DNA of 64,000 bases from Clostridiales bacterium. GTDB lineage: Bacteria; Bacillota; Clostridia; Oscillospirales; Butyricicoccaceae. Below are positions 51,432-60,430 of the stretch, piece by piece (the first letter of the stretch is position 1; each line of letters opens with the position of its first letter). The notes below the pieces were generated by a model, which saw only the letters and a program-made list of their open reading frames with translations, was not told the DNA's origin and ran no database searches. The stretch is taken from the NCBI GenBank assembly GCA_004555915.1, contig SFJM01000002.1, positions 97,123 to 161,122 on the forward strand. The letters run 5' to 3'. The position numbers and the translations under genes are program-made.

Positions 51432-52655
51432 TCACGTATGATTTTCAGATTCCAATGTATCATTCGGTGCTGACCGTACAGCTGCCAGTTCTGCCTGTTT
51501 CTTTTGCTTTTCACGTTTTCTTACGCCGTCTTTCAGCAAGGTATAAATCACCGAGGTAACCGGTACACCAAAAATGGTACCGACAATACCGCCCAGCTCC
51601 GCACCGACGGTAATCGCCAGCAGAACCCAGATACCGGAAAGGCCGATCCGTCCGCCGACAACACGCGGATAAATCAGCTTATTTTCCACCTGCTGCAGCA
51701 GGATAAAGAAAACCAGAAATACACCGGATTTCATCGGGGAAACCATAAACAGCAGGATAAATGCAACCGCGCCGCCGAGATATGCACCCAAAACCGGAAT
51801 GATTGCCGTGACTGCCACCACAATGCTGATCATGCCGGCATATTCCAGCCGCAGAATTTCCATGCCGATAAAGCAGAGTGTGCCCAGAATCACCGCTTCC
51901 ATGCCCTGTCCGACAATATAATTTTCAAAGCAGCTTACGGTAATCTGCTTGACATATCGCAGGTAGGCATACACGGATTCCGGCAGGTACGCCCGGAACA
52001 GGCGGCCTGCCTGACTCAGAACACGCTGTTTTCCTGCCAGCAGATAAATGGAAAAAACGATGGCAATCAGGATGGTGGCAACCATATGCACGGCAGTTCC
52101 TGTTGCTGTCACAACGGTTTCCACCAGTGTGCCGGTGGTCTCATTGAACTGCATCAGGCTGGAATTGATCCATTCCACCGCACTGCTCATATCAATCGGC
52201 TCCAAATGCAGCAGCTGGGCAACTGTATCCAGTTCCATCTGTAAATTGCCCAGATATGCGCCGAAATTTTGTCTGAATAACCGGACACTTGCGGCAAGCT
52301 GCGGAATAATAATACCGAACAAGGCGGCAATCACTGCTGCAATCAGCAGGTAAACCGCTACAACGGCAAGATAATTTGCGGTTCTTTCTCCCAGCTTTCC
52401 GGTTTTCATCAACCGTTTACGTATTGCCTCATGTGGCCGATTGAGGATAAACGCAAGTGCAATGCCGACAGTAAAAGCCCGGAAAAGCCCCAGTACACTT
52501 CCCGCACTGTGAATCATGGTCTTTCCATAAATCAGCAGAATAAACAGGATGGCTATCCCGATCAGGATGCGAAATTCTTTTCGTATGGTTTTCTGTTCCA
52601 TTACAATTCGCCCCGCAGCTTTTCGGTTTGTCTGTTCTGATACATGATGGGTCAT
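51432..52655 (-). CDS. AI-2E family transporter
   Basis: A 407-residue polytopic membrane protein with about eight transmembrane segments and the family order: two N-terminal helices, a long soluble loop (about 100-180), and a C-terminal pore region with ILRLEYAGMISIVVAVTAIIPVLG and ILLQQVENKLIYPRVVGGRIGLSG, the AI-2E_transport signature. Relatives export AI-2, Na+ or other solutes. The start is uncertain: the ATG at 52655 has GGAG only 1 nt upstream, and an in-frame ATG at 52601 (GGGGCGA upstream) is an alternative. Confidence 0.9.
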   Translation of the reverse strand: MTHHVSEQTNRKAAGRIVMEQKTIRKEFRILIGIAILFILLIYGKTMIHSAGSVLGLFRAFTVGIALAFILNRPHEAIRKRLMKTGKLGERTANYLAVVAVYLLIAAVIAALFGIIIPQLAASVRLFRQNFGAYLGNLQMELDTVAQLLHLEPIDMSSAVEWINSSLMQFNETTGTLVETVVTATGTAVHMVATILIAIVFSIYLLAGKQRVLSQAGRLFRAYLPESVYAYLRYVKQITVSCFENYIVGQGMEAVILGTLCFIGMEILRLEYAGMISIVVAVTAIIPVLGAYLGGAVAFILLFMVSPMKSGVFLVFFILLQQVENKLIYPRVVGGRIGLSGIWVLLAITVGAELGGIVGTIFGVPVTSVIYTLLKDGVRKREKQKKQAELAAVRSAPNDTLESENHT

Positions 52656-52704
52656 ACTCCTTTTCCGCCTGCCGCCGGTTTCTGTTACGGCAACAGTGTA
52701 TCCG

Positions 52705-53502
52705 TTATTTTTTCACGCGCTTCTGGATGGCTTCACGCAGCATGGACAGCTTTTCTCCCTGCCGCTCAAAATCCTTCCGCCGGAAACCGGCGACACGCTT
52801 TAAGGCAGAACGCTTTGTCCAGTCCATTTTCTCTGTACTTTTCCATGTATAGTGTCTGGAAATCCGCAGCCGTTCCTCTTCGATCCGATCCCCTGCATCC
52901 TGCCGTTTTTCCGCCAGCTCTTCCACAAACTGTTCCATGTACAGCTGGACTCGCTCCTCGACCTCCTGAATCGTCTGGTTCAGATTGGTCAGTGCGGAAA
53001 CTGTCAATGTCAGGTCTGATGCCAGTACTGCCATCAGAACCAAAGAAATCGCTTCTATCGCAATGGCCGGAATTCCCACACCGATCTGGCGGACGAATGG
53101 ATAAATCAGGTAAACAATCACCAGTCCGGCAATACCAAACAGTAACGTATTCTCCAGGCAGATTCTTCCCTGAATATTGAATGGTTTGTCACTGTAATCC
53201 CACCAATACGCATGGAACAGCTTTTCCAGTGTCCAGGATGTGACAAATTCCAGCACCGCACTTCCGGCTGCAGAAATCAGATATACCTGCCACCATTGCA
53301 GTTCCGGCAGCTGTACACCCTCCAGCCATTCCAGCAGAATGGAAATCGCCACTGCTCCCGCACCATAAATCGGACAGATGGGACCGTATAAAAAGCCTCT
53401 GTTTGCCCATTTACCGGTTATCACTGTACAATATATGGTCTCAAATATCCATCCCATACAGCTGTAAAGGATAAACCAGACAAAATACCGGCTAATGCAC
53501 AT
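52705..53502 (-). CDS. ABC-transporter permease-like membrane protein (CmpB family)
   Basis: A 265-residue membrane protein of the PF06541 putative ABC-transporter permease family. It starts ISRYFVWFILYSCMGWIFE, with RGFLYGPICPIYGAGAV, LEFVTSWTLEKLFHAYWWDYS and GRICLENTLLFGIAGL, all typical; four or five helices precede a basic coiled-coil cytoplasmic tail (about 180-265). Despite the name no ATPase gene is adjacent, so transport function is unproven. The ATG at 53502 follows AAAGGGGAAAAAG; a start at 53529 is rejected. Confidence 0.82.
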   Translation of the reverse strand: MCISRYFVWFILYSCMGWIFETIYCTVITGKWANRGFLYGPICPIYGAGAVAISILLEWLEGVQLPELQWWQVYLISAAGSAVLEFVTSWTLEKLFHAYWWDYSDKPFNIQGRICLENTLLFGIAGLVIVYLIYPFVRQIGVGIPAIAIEAISLVLMAVLASDLTLTVSALTNLNQTIQEVEERVQLYMEQFVEELAEKRQDAGDRIEEERLRISRHYTWKSTEKMDWTKRSALKRVAGFRRKDFERQGEKLSMLREAIQKRVKK

Positions 53503-53799
53503 ATCTTTTTCCCCTTTCACATTGGTCACAGCCGACAGGATATCCCTTCTGCCGACTTTTGCAATGCATTTATCTTATCACAAAAATCCGGGCATGACTG
53601 TAACAAAACATGTAACTTTATGAATTTTTTGTTAATATTCCGAAATTTCATCGAAATTTAAGGCTTTGTTAAGTTTTCTGTGCTATGATAGCCTAAGTCA
53701 AACAAGACCGGATCTGTTTCAGACGTTCCTGTTTCCCCATACCGTGGGCATCTGCTGATTCCGCAGATGCTTCAATTTGATTGATAAGGATGGATACTT

Positions 53800-54486
53800 A
53801 TGACACTACAGCTAGACCAACAGAAAAAGCGGCGCATGAAAGGAGTGCTTCTTTATCTGGCAGCTTATCTTGCTGTGTTTTTCCTTCTGGAGCGCAGACA
53901 TGTTGTCCCCTTTATTCTGCATACCAGCTTTGACAATCTGATTCCGTTCTGTTCGGCTTTTGTCGTTCCGTACTTCGCATGGTATGCCTATGTGGCAGCA
54001 ACGGTACTTTTCTTCACACTTTTCGTTGAAAACGAAACAGAATTTTCCCGTCTTGCCACAACCCTTTTCATTGGAAATACCCTGTTTTTGTTTATTTCCT
54101 TTGTATTCCCCAATGGACATCTGCTCCGGCCGGTTCTTACCGGCGATGATCCTCTGACTGAACTGGTTGGCCTGCTTTATTCCATTGATACACCAACCAA
54201 TATCCTGCCGAGCATGCACGTTTTCAATGCGATTACCTGCTGCATTGCCATCCATCACAACGAAGCTTTGCGCAGGAAACCATGTCTGATTCTTTTTTCC
54301 AATATCCTCACGGTTCTGATTGTGCTTTCAACCATGTTCCTCAAGCAGCATACCGTTCTGGATGTCCTGCTTGCGCTGGTATTCAATTCTGTCTGCTACT
54401 CCGTCATATATAAAAGCAATTATTTTGACCATCTGCTCAGAACAGGCTTTAAACCGAAGCATTTCAAACGGAAACGGCTGAATTGA
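53800..54486 (+). CDS. PAP2-superfamily membrane protein
   Basis: A 228-residue membrane protein with six hydrophobic helices. The two C-terminal PAP2 histidine motifs are visible as NILPSMHVFNA (for PSGH) and STMFLKQHTVLDVL (for SRxxxxxHxxxD), suggesting a lipid phosphatase or phosphotransferase. The N-terminal K-x6-RP motif is not obvious; RRKPC lies elsewhere. An ATG at 53800 follows AAGGATGG. Independent gene with terminator; substrate unknown. Confidence 0.8.
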   Translation: MTLQLDQQKKRRMKGVLLYLAAYLAVFFLLERRHVVPFILHTSFDNLIPFCSAFVVPYFAWYAYVAATVLFFTLFVENETEFSRLATTLFIGNTLFLFISFVFPNGHLLRPVLTGDDPLTELVGLLYSIDTPTNILPSMHVFNAITCCIAIHHNEALRRKPCLILFSNILTVLIVLSTMFLKQHTVLDVLLALVFNSVCYSVIYKSNYFDHLLRTGFKPKHFKRKRLN

Positions 54487-54506
54487 TCCGATTCCAATCG
54501 AATAAC

Positions 54507-54546
54507 AAACTCCCTGCACCGGATTGTTCCGATACGGGGAGTTTTT
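54507..54546 (+). terminator. Terminator after the second PAP2-like gene
   Basis: ACTCCC and GGGAGT with an inner CCGGA/TCCG stem, then TTTTTA. May act in both directions against the convergent EamA gene. Confidence 0.75.
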
Positions 54547-54578
54547 ATGTTCAAGCAAGTTTTTTCCAACAGCACAAA

Positions 54579-54992
54579 TCAAAGCACCATCATCAGTGTT
54601 CCCGCACCGATTAACAAACAGCCGAACAGGGATTTCATGGTGAATTGTTCATGTAAGAATATAAATGCCAAAACCAGCGTAATGACAACACTCAGCTTAT
54701 CAATCGGCACGACCTTGGATGCTTCGCCGATTTGCAGAGCACGGTAATAGCACAGCCATGACGCACCGGTTGCCAGACCGGATAAAATCAAAAACATCCA
54801 GCTTTTTTTACTGATATCCGCTATGCCGGTCTGGGTATGGGTCAAAAATACCATGCCCCATGCCATGATTACCACCACTACAGTTCGAATCGCTGTGGCA
54901 AGATTGGAATTGACACCATCAATGCCCACCTTGGCCAATATGGATGTCAGTGCCGCAAAAACAGCGGACAACAAAGCAAACACAGCCCACAT
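54579..54992 (-). CDS. Half-size EamA/DMT-type transporter, copy 1
   Basis: A 137-residue protein with four or five transmembrane helices, a single EamA domain; normal DMT transporters carry two. The end GSLLIGAGTLMMVL-like (GCLLIGAGTLMMVL) and WLCYYRALQIGEASKVVPIDKL are typical of the C-terminal EamA repeat. Single-domain members act as dimers. The MBL-fold gene and another half-size EamA gene (55896-56321) lie just upstream on the same strand, so the two may form a heterodimer. Confidence 0.85.
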   Translation of the reverse strand: MWAVFALLSAVFAALTSILAKVGIDGVNSNLATAIRTVVVVIMAWGMVFLTHTQTGIADISKKSWMFLILSGLATGASWLCYYRALQIGEASKVVPIDKLSVVITLVLAFIFLHEQFTMKSLFGCLLIGAGTLMMVL

Positions 54993-55048
54993 AACACATA
55001 AAACCTCTTTTCCCCGTTAATTTTATATGATACAGTATTCTTTCTCAT

Positions 55049-55870
55049 TTAAAGGTTAAACCAATCTCCGGTATGGCTTTCACGCAGCTGCTCCCCCATG
55101 ATCTCATGCAGCAGCTGATATCCCGCTTCACTGGTACAGTGCCCGGTATAGAATACCGTCGGGAGCTTTGCCAGCTCTGCCCCGGTGGCGCAAATCGTAT
55201 GTTTTTCCGCTTCCGTATAGCCACAGGATTTTTTCATATGAAAGCCGCTGAACACGATATCCGGTGTGCTGCCGTACAGGTCCTGATATGTATTCAGGAT
55301 ATTAATGATGCCGTTGTGTGCACAGCCGGAAATCAGCACTGTTTTTCCCGCTTCTGACAGGACAACATACTGTTCATGGGCAAAGCTGTCATCGACAAAC
55401 TGATCTCCCATCTTCTGCTTCAGCCCGCAGTTGCCCACCGGCCACAGCTTTCTGCCGGTTACATTGGTAAACACAGAAATCTCATCATCTATAGCATAGT
55501 TGCCTTCCATCAGCCGTACCTGCGGCAATGCCAGAATTCTCCTGTCGATACCGATATACCGCTCCGACTGTGCATCCTTATGATAATATTCGCCTCCTGC
55601 CTTTGCCTGCAGGTAAATGTTCGCCCGTGGATTCCGCTGCGCAAATGCAAGCACACCGCCGGTATGGTCATAATGCCCATGGCTGAGAATCACCGTATCC
55701 ACCAGGCTTATATCCACACCCAGTGCTTCCGCATTGCAGAGAAATGCATCGCTTGCACCGGTATCAACCAGCAGCCGGTGCTTTTGTGTTTCCACATAAA
55801 AGCTCAGTCCGTGCTCATACAGCAGTCCGCTTTCGACCGGTTTGTTTTCAATCAGATTGAGTAGTTTCAT
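55049..55870 (-). CDS. MBL-fold metallohydrolase
   Basis: A 273-residue beta-lactamase-fold hydrolase. Metal ligands are in ILSHGHYDHTGG (HxHxDH), then ISGCAHNGIIN and FYTGHCTSEAGY, with family residues near FSGFHMKKS. This is the flavo/7,8-dihydropterin-6-methyl-4-(beta-D-ribofuranosyl)aminobenzene 5'-phosphate synthase-like subgroup of cytosolic MBL proteins; substrate not determined. The ATG at 55870 follows GGGGAAAACA. It lies between the two half-size EamA genes. Confidence 0.88.
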   Translation of the reverse strand: MKLLNLIENKPVESGLLYEHGLSFYVETQKHRLLVDTGASDAFLCNAEALGVDISLVDTVILSHGHYDHTGGVLAFAQRNPRANIYLQAKAGGEYYHKDAQSERYIGIDRRILALPQVRLMEGNYAIDDEISVFTNVTGRKLWPVGNCGLKQKMGDQFVDDSFAHEQYVVLSEAGKTVLISGCAHNGIINILNTYQDLYGSTPDIVFSGFHMKKSCGYTEAEKHTICATGAELAKLPTVFYTGHCTSEAGYQLLHEIMGEQLRESHTGDWFNL

Positions 55871-55895
55871 TGTTTTTCCCCATATTTCATTGATG

Positions 55896-56321
55896 TCAGT
55901 GATTGATGAATGCCAGACCAATCAGACAGATGACAATCCCAACTACCTTATTCCATGTAATTGCTTCATGAAAGAACAACAGTCCTACAACCATCAGCGC
56001 AATGGCAAGAAATGCACTCTGAACAGTAGCTGCTGTACTGACCGGCCAGCCCGCCTTATAGGCAAAAATAAAGCCTACCTCCAGTCCCACAATCGAAATG
56101 CCGAGAGCAAAGGATGCCCAGTTGAGATGGCTGTATTCCCGCAGCAGGTTGACGTCTTTTCCCATAACAGCATATAAAATCGCCGCGCAAACCGCCGCTA
56201 CCATATAAGTCACTGTCAGCGACGCAAACGGATTGATGGAACCCGGTATGGACTTGGAACAAATCTGATATACCGTATTGGAAAGGACAACCAGTGCAAT
56301 GGGCCAGATATATGACAGCAT
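55896..56321 (-). CDS. Half-size EamA/DMT-type transporter, copy 2
   Basis: A 141-residue, four-helix single-EamA-domain protein, distinct in sequence from the one at 54579-54992 but of the same type: PIALVVLSNTVYQICSKSIPG at the start, GLEVGFIFAYKAGWPVSTA, and AFLAIALMVVGLLFFHEAIT near the end. The ATG at 56321 is 8 nt after GGAGG; GTG at 56330 is rejected. First of a three-gene unit with the MBL hydrolase and the second half-size transporter. Confidence 0.85.
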   Translation of the reverse strand: MLSYIWPIALVVLSNTVYQICSKSIPGSINPFASLTVTYMVAAVCAAILYAVMGKDVNLLREYSHLNWASFALGISIVGLEVGFIFAYKAGWPVSTAATVQSAFLAIALMVVGLLFFHEAITWNKVVGIVICLIGLAFINH

Positions 56322-56348
56322 AACAATCACCTCCCCGCTGTTCTCATA

Positions 56349-56385
56349 TAAAAAAGCGAAAAAGCGAATACATTCCTGTATCCGC
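56349..56385 (-). terminator. Terminator of the AgcS gene
   Basis: On the minus strand GCGGATACA, loop GGAA, TGTATTCGC, then TTTTTCGCTTTTTT. Confidence 0.85.
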
Positions 56386-56404
56386 CTTTCCTTCTCATGA
56401 TCGT

Positions 56405-57811
56405 TTATTGATTCCAGTAATCTACCGGGTGCGGAAGCCGGATATCCTTCACATGGAATACGGGTGTTTTTCCCTCTGCCAGCTGGCGTTCATAATCCTT
56501 CAGTGCGCCAAACGCGTATTTGCTTAAAATCAGAATGACCGGCATATTGATGATGGTCATGCCACCCATGGTGACATCCGCAATGTCCCATAACAGCCCG
56601 GCATTCAGACCGGCTCCAAGGAAAATCACCAGTGCCGCAATGATGCGATACACCGCCATAAACCGTTTTCCCGGCACATGTCCCAGGATATAATTTAAAA
56701 TATTATCCACATAAAACAGATTGCCCAGCAACGTGGTAAATGCAAACAGAATCATGGATACTGTAATGAATATCGGGCCAACCACGCCAAAACAGCTCTG
56801 CAAAGCTGCCTGTACATATGGCGCGCCGGACAATGCTTCACTGGGTTCCACGCCGGAGCACATGCACATCAATGCAGTTGCGGAGCAAAGCAGCAGGGTA
56901 TCAATAAAGACCGACAACACCTGTACCAGTCCCTGTGCAACCGGATGGTTCACATCCGCAGATGAGGATGCATTCGGTGCAGAGCCCACACCCGCTTCAT
57001 TGCTGAACAGACCGCGTTTGATGCCGTACATCACACAGGAACCGCTGAAACCACCGAAAATCGCCGAAACATCAAATGCTTCCCGCATAATCCGCATGAA
57101 TACAGCGGGCAGATTGGAAACATTCAGTATAATCACCAGCAGGGAAACCAGCACATACAGTATACCCATCGCAGGAACCATAATGCCAGTTACCTTTAAA
57201 ATACGTTTTCCGCCGCCAAACAGGCAATAGCCAACCACCACAGCCAGAATCAGGCCGATTATCCATGGAGACCATGTGGGATTGTAAAAGCTATATCCGG
57301 AAAATGTGGATTGCAGGTTATAGGATGCCAGCATATTGAAGCCGAAGCCATAGGTAAGCACCAGAAAAACCGAAAAGACCAGTGCAAGCGGACGGCTGTG
57401 CAGTGCAGCTTCAATATAATAGGCCGGGCCGCCATAGCTGCCGCTTGGGCCGCGCTTTTTGTAAATCTGTGCCAGTGTACTTTCTACAAATGCGGAGGCA
57501 CTGCCAATGATGGCAATCAGCCACATCCAGAACATCGAGCCAAAACCACCGAGGCAGAGCGCGGTGGATACGCCGACAATATTACCGGTACCCACACGTG
57601 ATGCCGTGGATACCATCAGTGCCTGGAAACTGGACACGCTTCCCTCTCCATCCGCAGGCTTTTCCATCAGGGACGCAAATGCACGACGAATCAAACGAAA
57701 CTGCACAAACCTGCTGCGTACGGTAAAATACAGTCCGCCTGCCAGCAGAATAATAATCAGCAGTTTTCCGTACATAAACGTGTTGATCCAGGATATGATC
57801 TGTGAAATCAC
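56405..57811 (-). CDS. AgcS-family sodium:alanine/glycine symporter
   Basis: A 468-residue transporter with about 11 helices. Family motifs are ALMVSTASRVGTGNIVGVSTA, FVESTLAQIYKKR, GGPAYYIEAAL and GLFSNEAGVGSAPNASSSAD (the AgcS signature). It imports alanine or glycine with Na+. The start is GTG at 57811 with GGAG seven nt upstream; the ATG overlapping it is out of frame. It is 72 bp downstream of the NSS transporter gene on the same strand, so both may be co-regulated. Confidence 0.93.
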   Translation of the reverse strand: MISQIISWINTFMYGKLLIIILLAGGLYFTVRSRFVQFRLIRRAFASLMEKPADGEGSVSSFQALMVSTASRVGTGNIVGVSTALCLGGFGSMFWMWLIAIIGSASAFVESTLAQIYKKRGPSGSYGGPAYYIEAALHSRPLALVFSVFLVLTYGFGFNMLASYNLQSTFSGYSFYNPTWSPWIIGLILAVVVGYCLFGGGKRILKVTGIMVPAMGILYVLVSLLVIILNVSNLPAVFMRIMREAFDVSAIFGGFSGSCVMYGIKRGLFSNEAGVGSAPNASSSADVNHPVAQGLVQVLSVFIDTLLLCSATALMCMCSGVEPSEALSGAPYVQAALQSCFGVVGPIFITVSMILFAFTTLLGNLFYVDNILNYILGHVPGKRFMAVYRIIAALVIFLGAGLNAGLLWDIADVTMGGMTIINMPVILILSKYAFGALKDYERQLAEGKTPVFHVKDIRLPHPVDYWNQ

Positions 57812-57883
57812 ATCGTCTCTCCTCTCTTTTCCCAGGTATTCCGCTGACCGGAGCGGACATGCTGCCCCGGTTCACGCGAAAGT

Positions 57884-59347
57884 TTATCTTTTCCGCTTTG
57901 ATGTAGTAAAGCTAAAAATCAAAGCCAGGAATGCGAATGCAACACACATCCAGAATACCAGTGTCGCCGTGCCATATTTAGAGAACATGTCATAATAGCC
58001 CTTCAGATAAATCACAGCAATCAGCGCCGGCACACCGTAGTGCACATAATGCCGGATGAACGCAGGGAATCTGATACCTTCGCCGGTATCTGCCTCCTGC
58101 AGGAAGTTCTCCCAGCCCCAGCCGTTTTTCTTGGTACAGAACAGTACAAACAACAGGCTGCCCAGCGGCAGGATATTATAGGATACCAGGAAATCCTCCA
58201 GATCCATAATGGTGGAGCCTGCGCCGATCGGCTGGATACCGGACAGGAGATTGAATCCCAGCACAGCCGGAATGGACAGGATAATCACACCCACGATGTT
58301 ATACTTTACTGCCTTTTTACGCTCCCAGTCAAAGGTTTCCATTGTCATGGACAGGATATTTTCAAATACCGCAATAACCGTGGATAATGCGGCAAACGAC
58401 ATAAAGATAAAGAATGCCGTACCCCAGACACGTCCGCCAACCATATGGTTAAAGACATTCGGCAGTGTGATAAACAGCAGGGACGGGCCGGAATCCGGCT
58501 GGACGCCATAGGCAAAGCAGGCCGGGATAATGATAATACCTGCCATCAGGGCAACAAAGGTATCCAGTGCCATGACGCTCAGTGCCTCACCGGTCAGGCT
58601 GCGGGATTTATCCAGATAGCTGCCAAAAATCTCCATGGAGCCCATGCCCACGCTCAGTGTAAAGAACGCATGGGACATAGCTGCAAACAAAACATTGCCC
58701 AAGCCGATCTCTGCAAACTTGCTCACATCCGGTACCAGATAAAATGCCAGGCCTTCCTTCATATTCGGCAGCATCAGCGAATGTACTGCCAGAACAATCA
58801 TAAGGCAGATGAGCAGCAGCATCATGATTTTGGTGATGCGTTCCACACCGTTCTGCAGGCCCAGAGAACAGACTCCAAATGACAGCAGTACCGCGATAAC
58901 CATGAACAGCATCATCTCTGTCGGAGAAGCCAGCATATCTGTAAATTGTCCGGCAATCTGCTCGGTTTCCATACCGACAAGCCGTCCGGTCAGCATACGC
59001 AGCGCGTAATTTATCATCCAGCCCGCAACCATGGTATAAAACATCATAAGCAGGTAATTACCCGCTATGCCGAACCAGCCGAACCGATGCCAGTTGGTAT
59101 GCTCCGGCTCCAGATCGGAAAATGCCTTTGCCACACTGTGCCGGCTGGCGCGGCCAACCGCATACTCACAAATCAGAATCGGCAGGCCAAGCACGATCAG
59201 GCAGGCCAGATACAGCAGAATAAATGCAGCACCGCCATTTTGCCCGCAGATGTACGGAAATTTCCACACATTGCCCAGACCGACCGCACAGCCGGCGGAC
59301 ACCAGGATAAATCCCAGCCGCGTGCCAAAATTTTCCCTTTTTTCCAT
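57884..59347 (-). CDS. Sodium-dependent (NSS/SNF-family) transporter
   Basis: A 487-residue LeuT-fold transporter with 12 predicted helices. Signatures are GFILVSAGCAVGLGNVWKFPYICGQNGG at the N-terminus (given as GCAVGLGNVWKFPYICGQ and neighbours) and TLSVGMGSMEIFGSY in TM6. Substrates in this family are Na+-coupled amino acids or amines. Together with AgcS it suggests amino-acid uptake or fermentation capacity. Confidence 0.93.
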   Translation of the reverse strand: MEKRENFGTRLGFILVSAGCAVGLGNVWKFPYICGQNGGAAFILLYLACLIVLGLPILICEYAVGRASRHSVAKAFSDLEPEHTNWHRFGWFGIAGNYLLMMFYTMVAGWMINYALRMLTGRLVGMETEQIAGQFTDMLASPTEMMLFMVIAVLLSFGVCSLGLQNGVERITKIMMLLLICLMIVLAVHSLMLPNMKEGLAFYLVPDVSKFAEIGLGNVLFAAMSHAFFTLSVGMGSMEIFGSYLDKSRSLTGEALSVMALDTFVALMAGIIIIPACFAYGVQPDSGPSLLFITLPNVFNHMVGGRVWGTAFFIFMSFAALSTVIAVFENILSMTMETFDWERKKAVKYNIVGVIILSIPAVLGFNLLSGIQPIGAGSTIMDLEDFLVSYNILPLGSLLFVLFCTKKNGWGWENFLQEADTGEGIRFPAFIRHYVHYGVPALIAVIYLKGYYDMFSKYGTATLVFWMCVAFAFLALIFSFTTSKRKR

Positions 59348-59579
59348 TCTATTTCCTCCTCTTATGAATCAACTTATGTTTTTCTTATGTTTTCCTCCTT
59401 TATTGTCTCTTAGTATACCATACTTTTCATCTCATGAAAACTTTTCAACACAAAGTAAAATAAAAAACATTTTCCAGCAGTCAGTACCGCCGATGCCGCC
59501 GCAATACAGCAGCGTTATTGTCCTGTTTCCTGTGTGAAAGGCTTTTTTCATTTTATATCAGACATTATGTAAAATATAC
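59348..59579. other. AT-rich spacer upstream of the NSS transporter and before the two-gene operon
   Basis: No ORF, repeat or structured RNA recognised. It should hold the minus-strand NSS promoter, which I could not place. Confidence 0.4.
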
Positions 59580-59608
59580 TTGACATTTTTCCATTGATGT
59601 AGTATCCT
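59580..59608 (+). promoter_or_regulatory. Promoter of the membrane-protein/XRE pair
   Basis: TTGACA (59580-59585), 17-bp spacer, TATCCT (59603-59608). Confidence 0.6.
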
Positions 59609-59655
59609 TAGGTCATAGAAAACAATACCCGTTTCAAGGAATGGAGGAGGACTGT

Positions 59656-60177
59656 ATGAATATCGCTTATATCATTGGTGTGATTGTTGGTGTGGCTGTC
59701 GGTCTGGTGCTGGCTTTTCTGCTCATCCGATATTCTCGGACAGATAAAAAACTCAAGCCTAAATATGACGAACGGCAGGAACTGATCCGGGGCAGAGGCT
59801 TTAAATATGCGTTTTACACCAGCCTCGTGTATTTCGGCCTGCTGACACTGACAATATTCTGCCTGACTGAAATCGTTCAGCCCGGCGTGCTGACCTTCCT
59901 GGGTGTCTGCCTCTCCGTGCTGGTGTACGCAGGCTATTGCATCTGGCATGAGGCCTATTTTGCACTGAATGAAAACCCCAAACGGGTTATGATTGCCTTT
60001 TCCGTCATCGGTCTGTTCAACGTAGTAATCGGTTTATCCAATCTCCACGACGTCACCTCTCTCCAAAGCGCTGACGCTACCCCCGGACTGATTAACCTGA
60101 CCTGTGCCGTGCTCCTTTTGGGTATTTTCCTTATTCTGCTGGTGAAACACATCGCCAACAGACGGCGTGAGGATTGA
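59656..60177 (+). CDS. Membrane protein paired with an XRE regulator
   Basis: A 173-residue membrane protein with about five hydrophobic segments (about 4-24, 50-68, 74-92, 113-130, 142-163) and a cytosolic loop KPKYDERQELIRGRGFKYAF after the first helix. The DERQE-x-RG motif is shared by the DUF3796/DUF6442-like proteins encoded with small XRE regulators. The function is unknown. The ATG at 59656 is preceded by GGAGGAGG. It ends 2 bp before the XRE gene, implying one operon in which the regulator may control both. Confidence 0.75.
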   Translation: MNIAYIIGVIVGVAVGLVLAFLLIRYSRTDKKLKPKYDERQELIRGRGFKYAFYTSLVYFGLLTLTIFCLTEIVQPGVLTFLGVCLSVLVYAGYCIWHEAYFALNENPKRVMIAFSVIGLFNVVIGLSNLHDVTSLQSADATPGLINLTCAVLLLGIFLILLVKHIANRRRED

Positions 60178-60179
60178 CC

Positions 60180-60377
60180 ATGAAGAATTTACGGTTAAAA
60201 GCTGCCCGTGCAGCGATGGATCTTTCCCAGCAGCAGCTGGCGGAGCGTGTCGGGGTATCCCGGCAGACCATCAGTGCCATTGAAAAGGGAGATTACAACC
60301 CGACCATCAACCTTTGCATTTCCATCTGCAAGGCGCTGAACAAGACACTGGATGACTTATTCTGGGAAGAAGCATAA
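60180..60377 (+). CDS. Small XRE-family transcriptional regulator
   Basis: A 65-residue HTH protein: KNLRLKAARAAMDLSQQQLA, then VGVSRQTISAIEKGDYNPTI and CKALNKTLDDLFWEE, the complete YozG/XRE-type domain with no other part. The ATG at 60180 follows GAGGA; a TTG at 60174 is rejected. Pairing with a DERQE membrane protein is common in Firmicutes. Confidence 0.92.
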   Translation: MKNLRLKAARAAMDLSQQQLAERVGVSRQTISAIEKGDYNPTINLCISICKALNKTLDDLFWEEA

Positions 60378-60381
60378 AAAA

Positions 60382-60424
60382 AACAGGGAATATGCCGGTT
60401 TTTCGCTGACATGTTCCCTGTTTT
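60382..60424 (+). terminator. Bidirectional terminator between XRE and hydrolase genes
   Basis: AACAGGGAA and TTCCCTGTT around a 24-nt loop, flanked by AAAAAAA on the left and TTTTGT on the right; serves both converging genes. Confidence 0.85.
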
Positions 60425-60430
60425 GTATTG

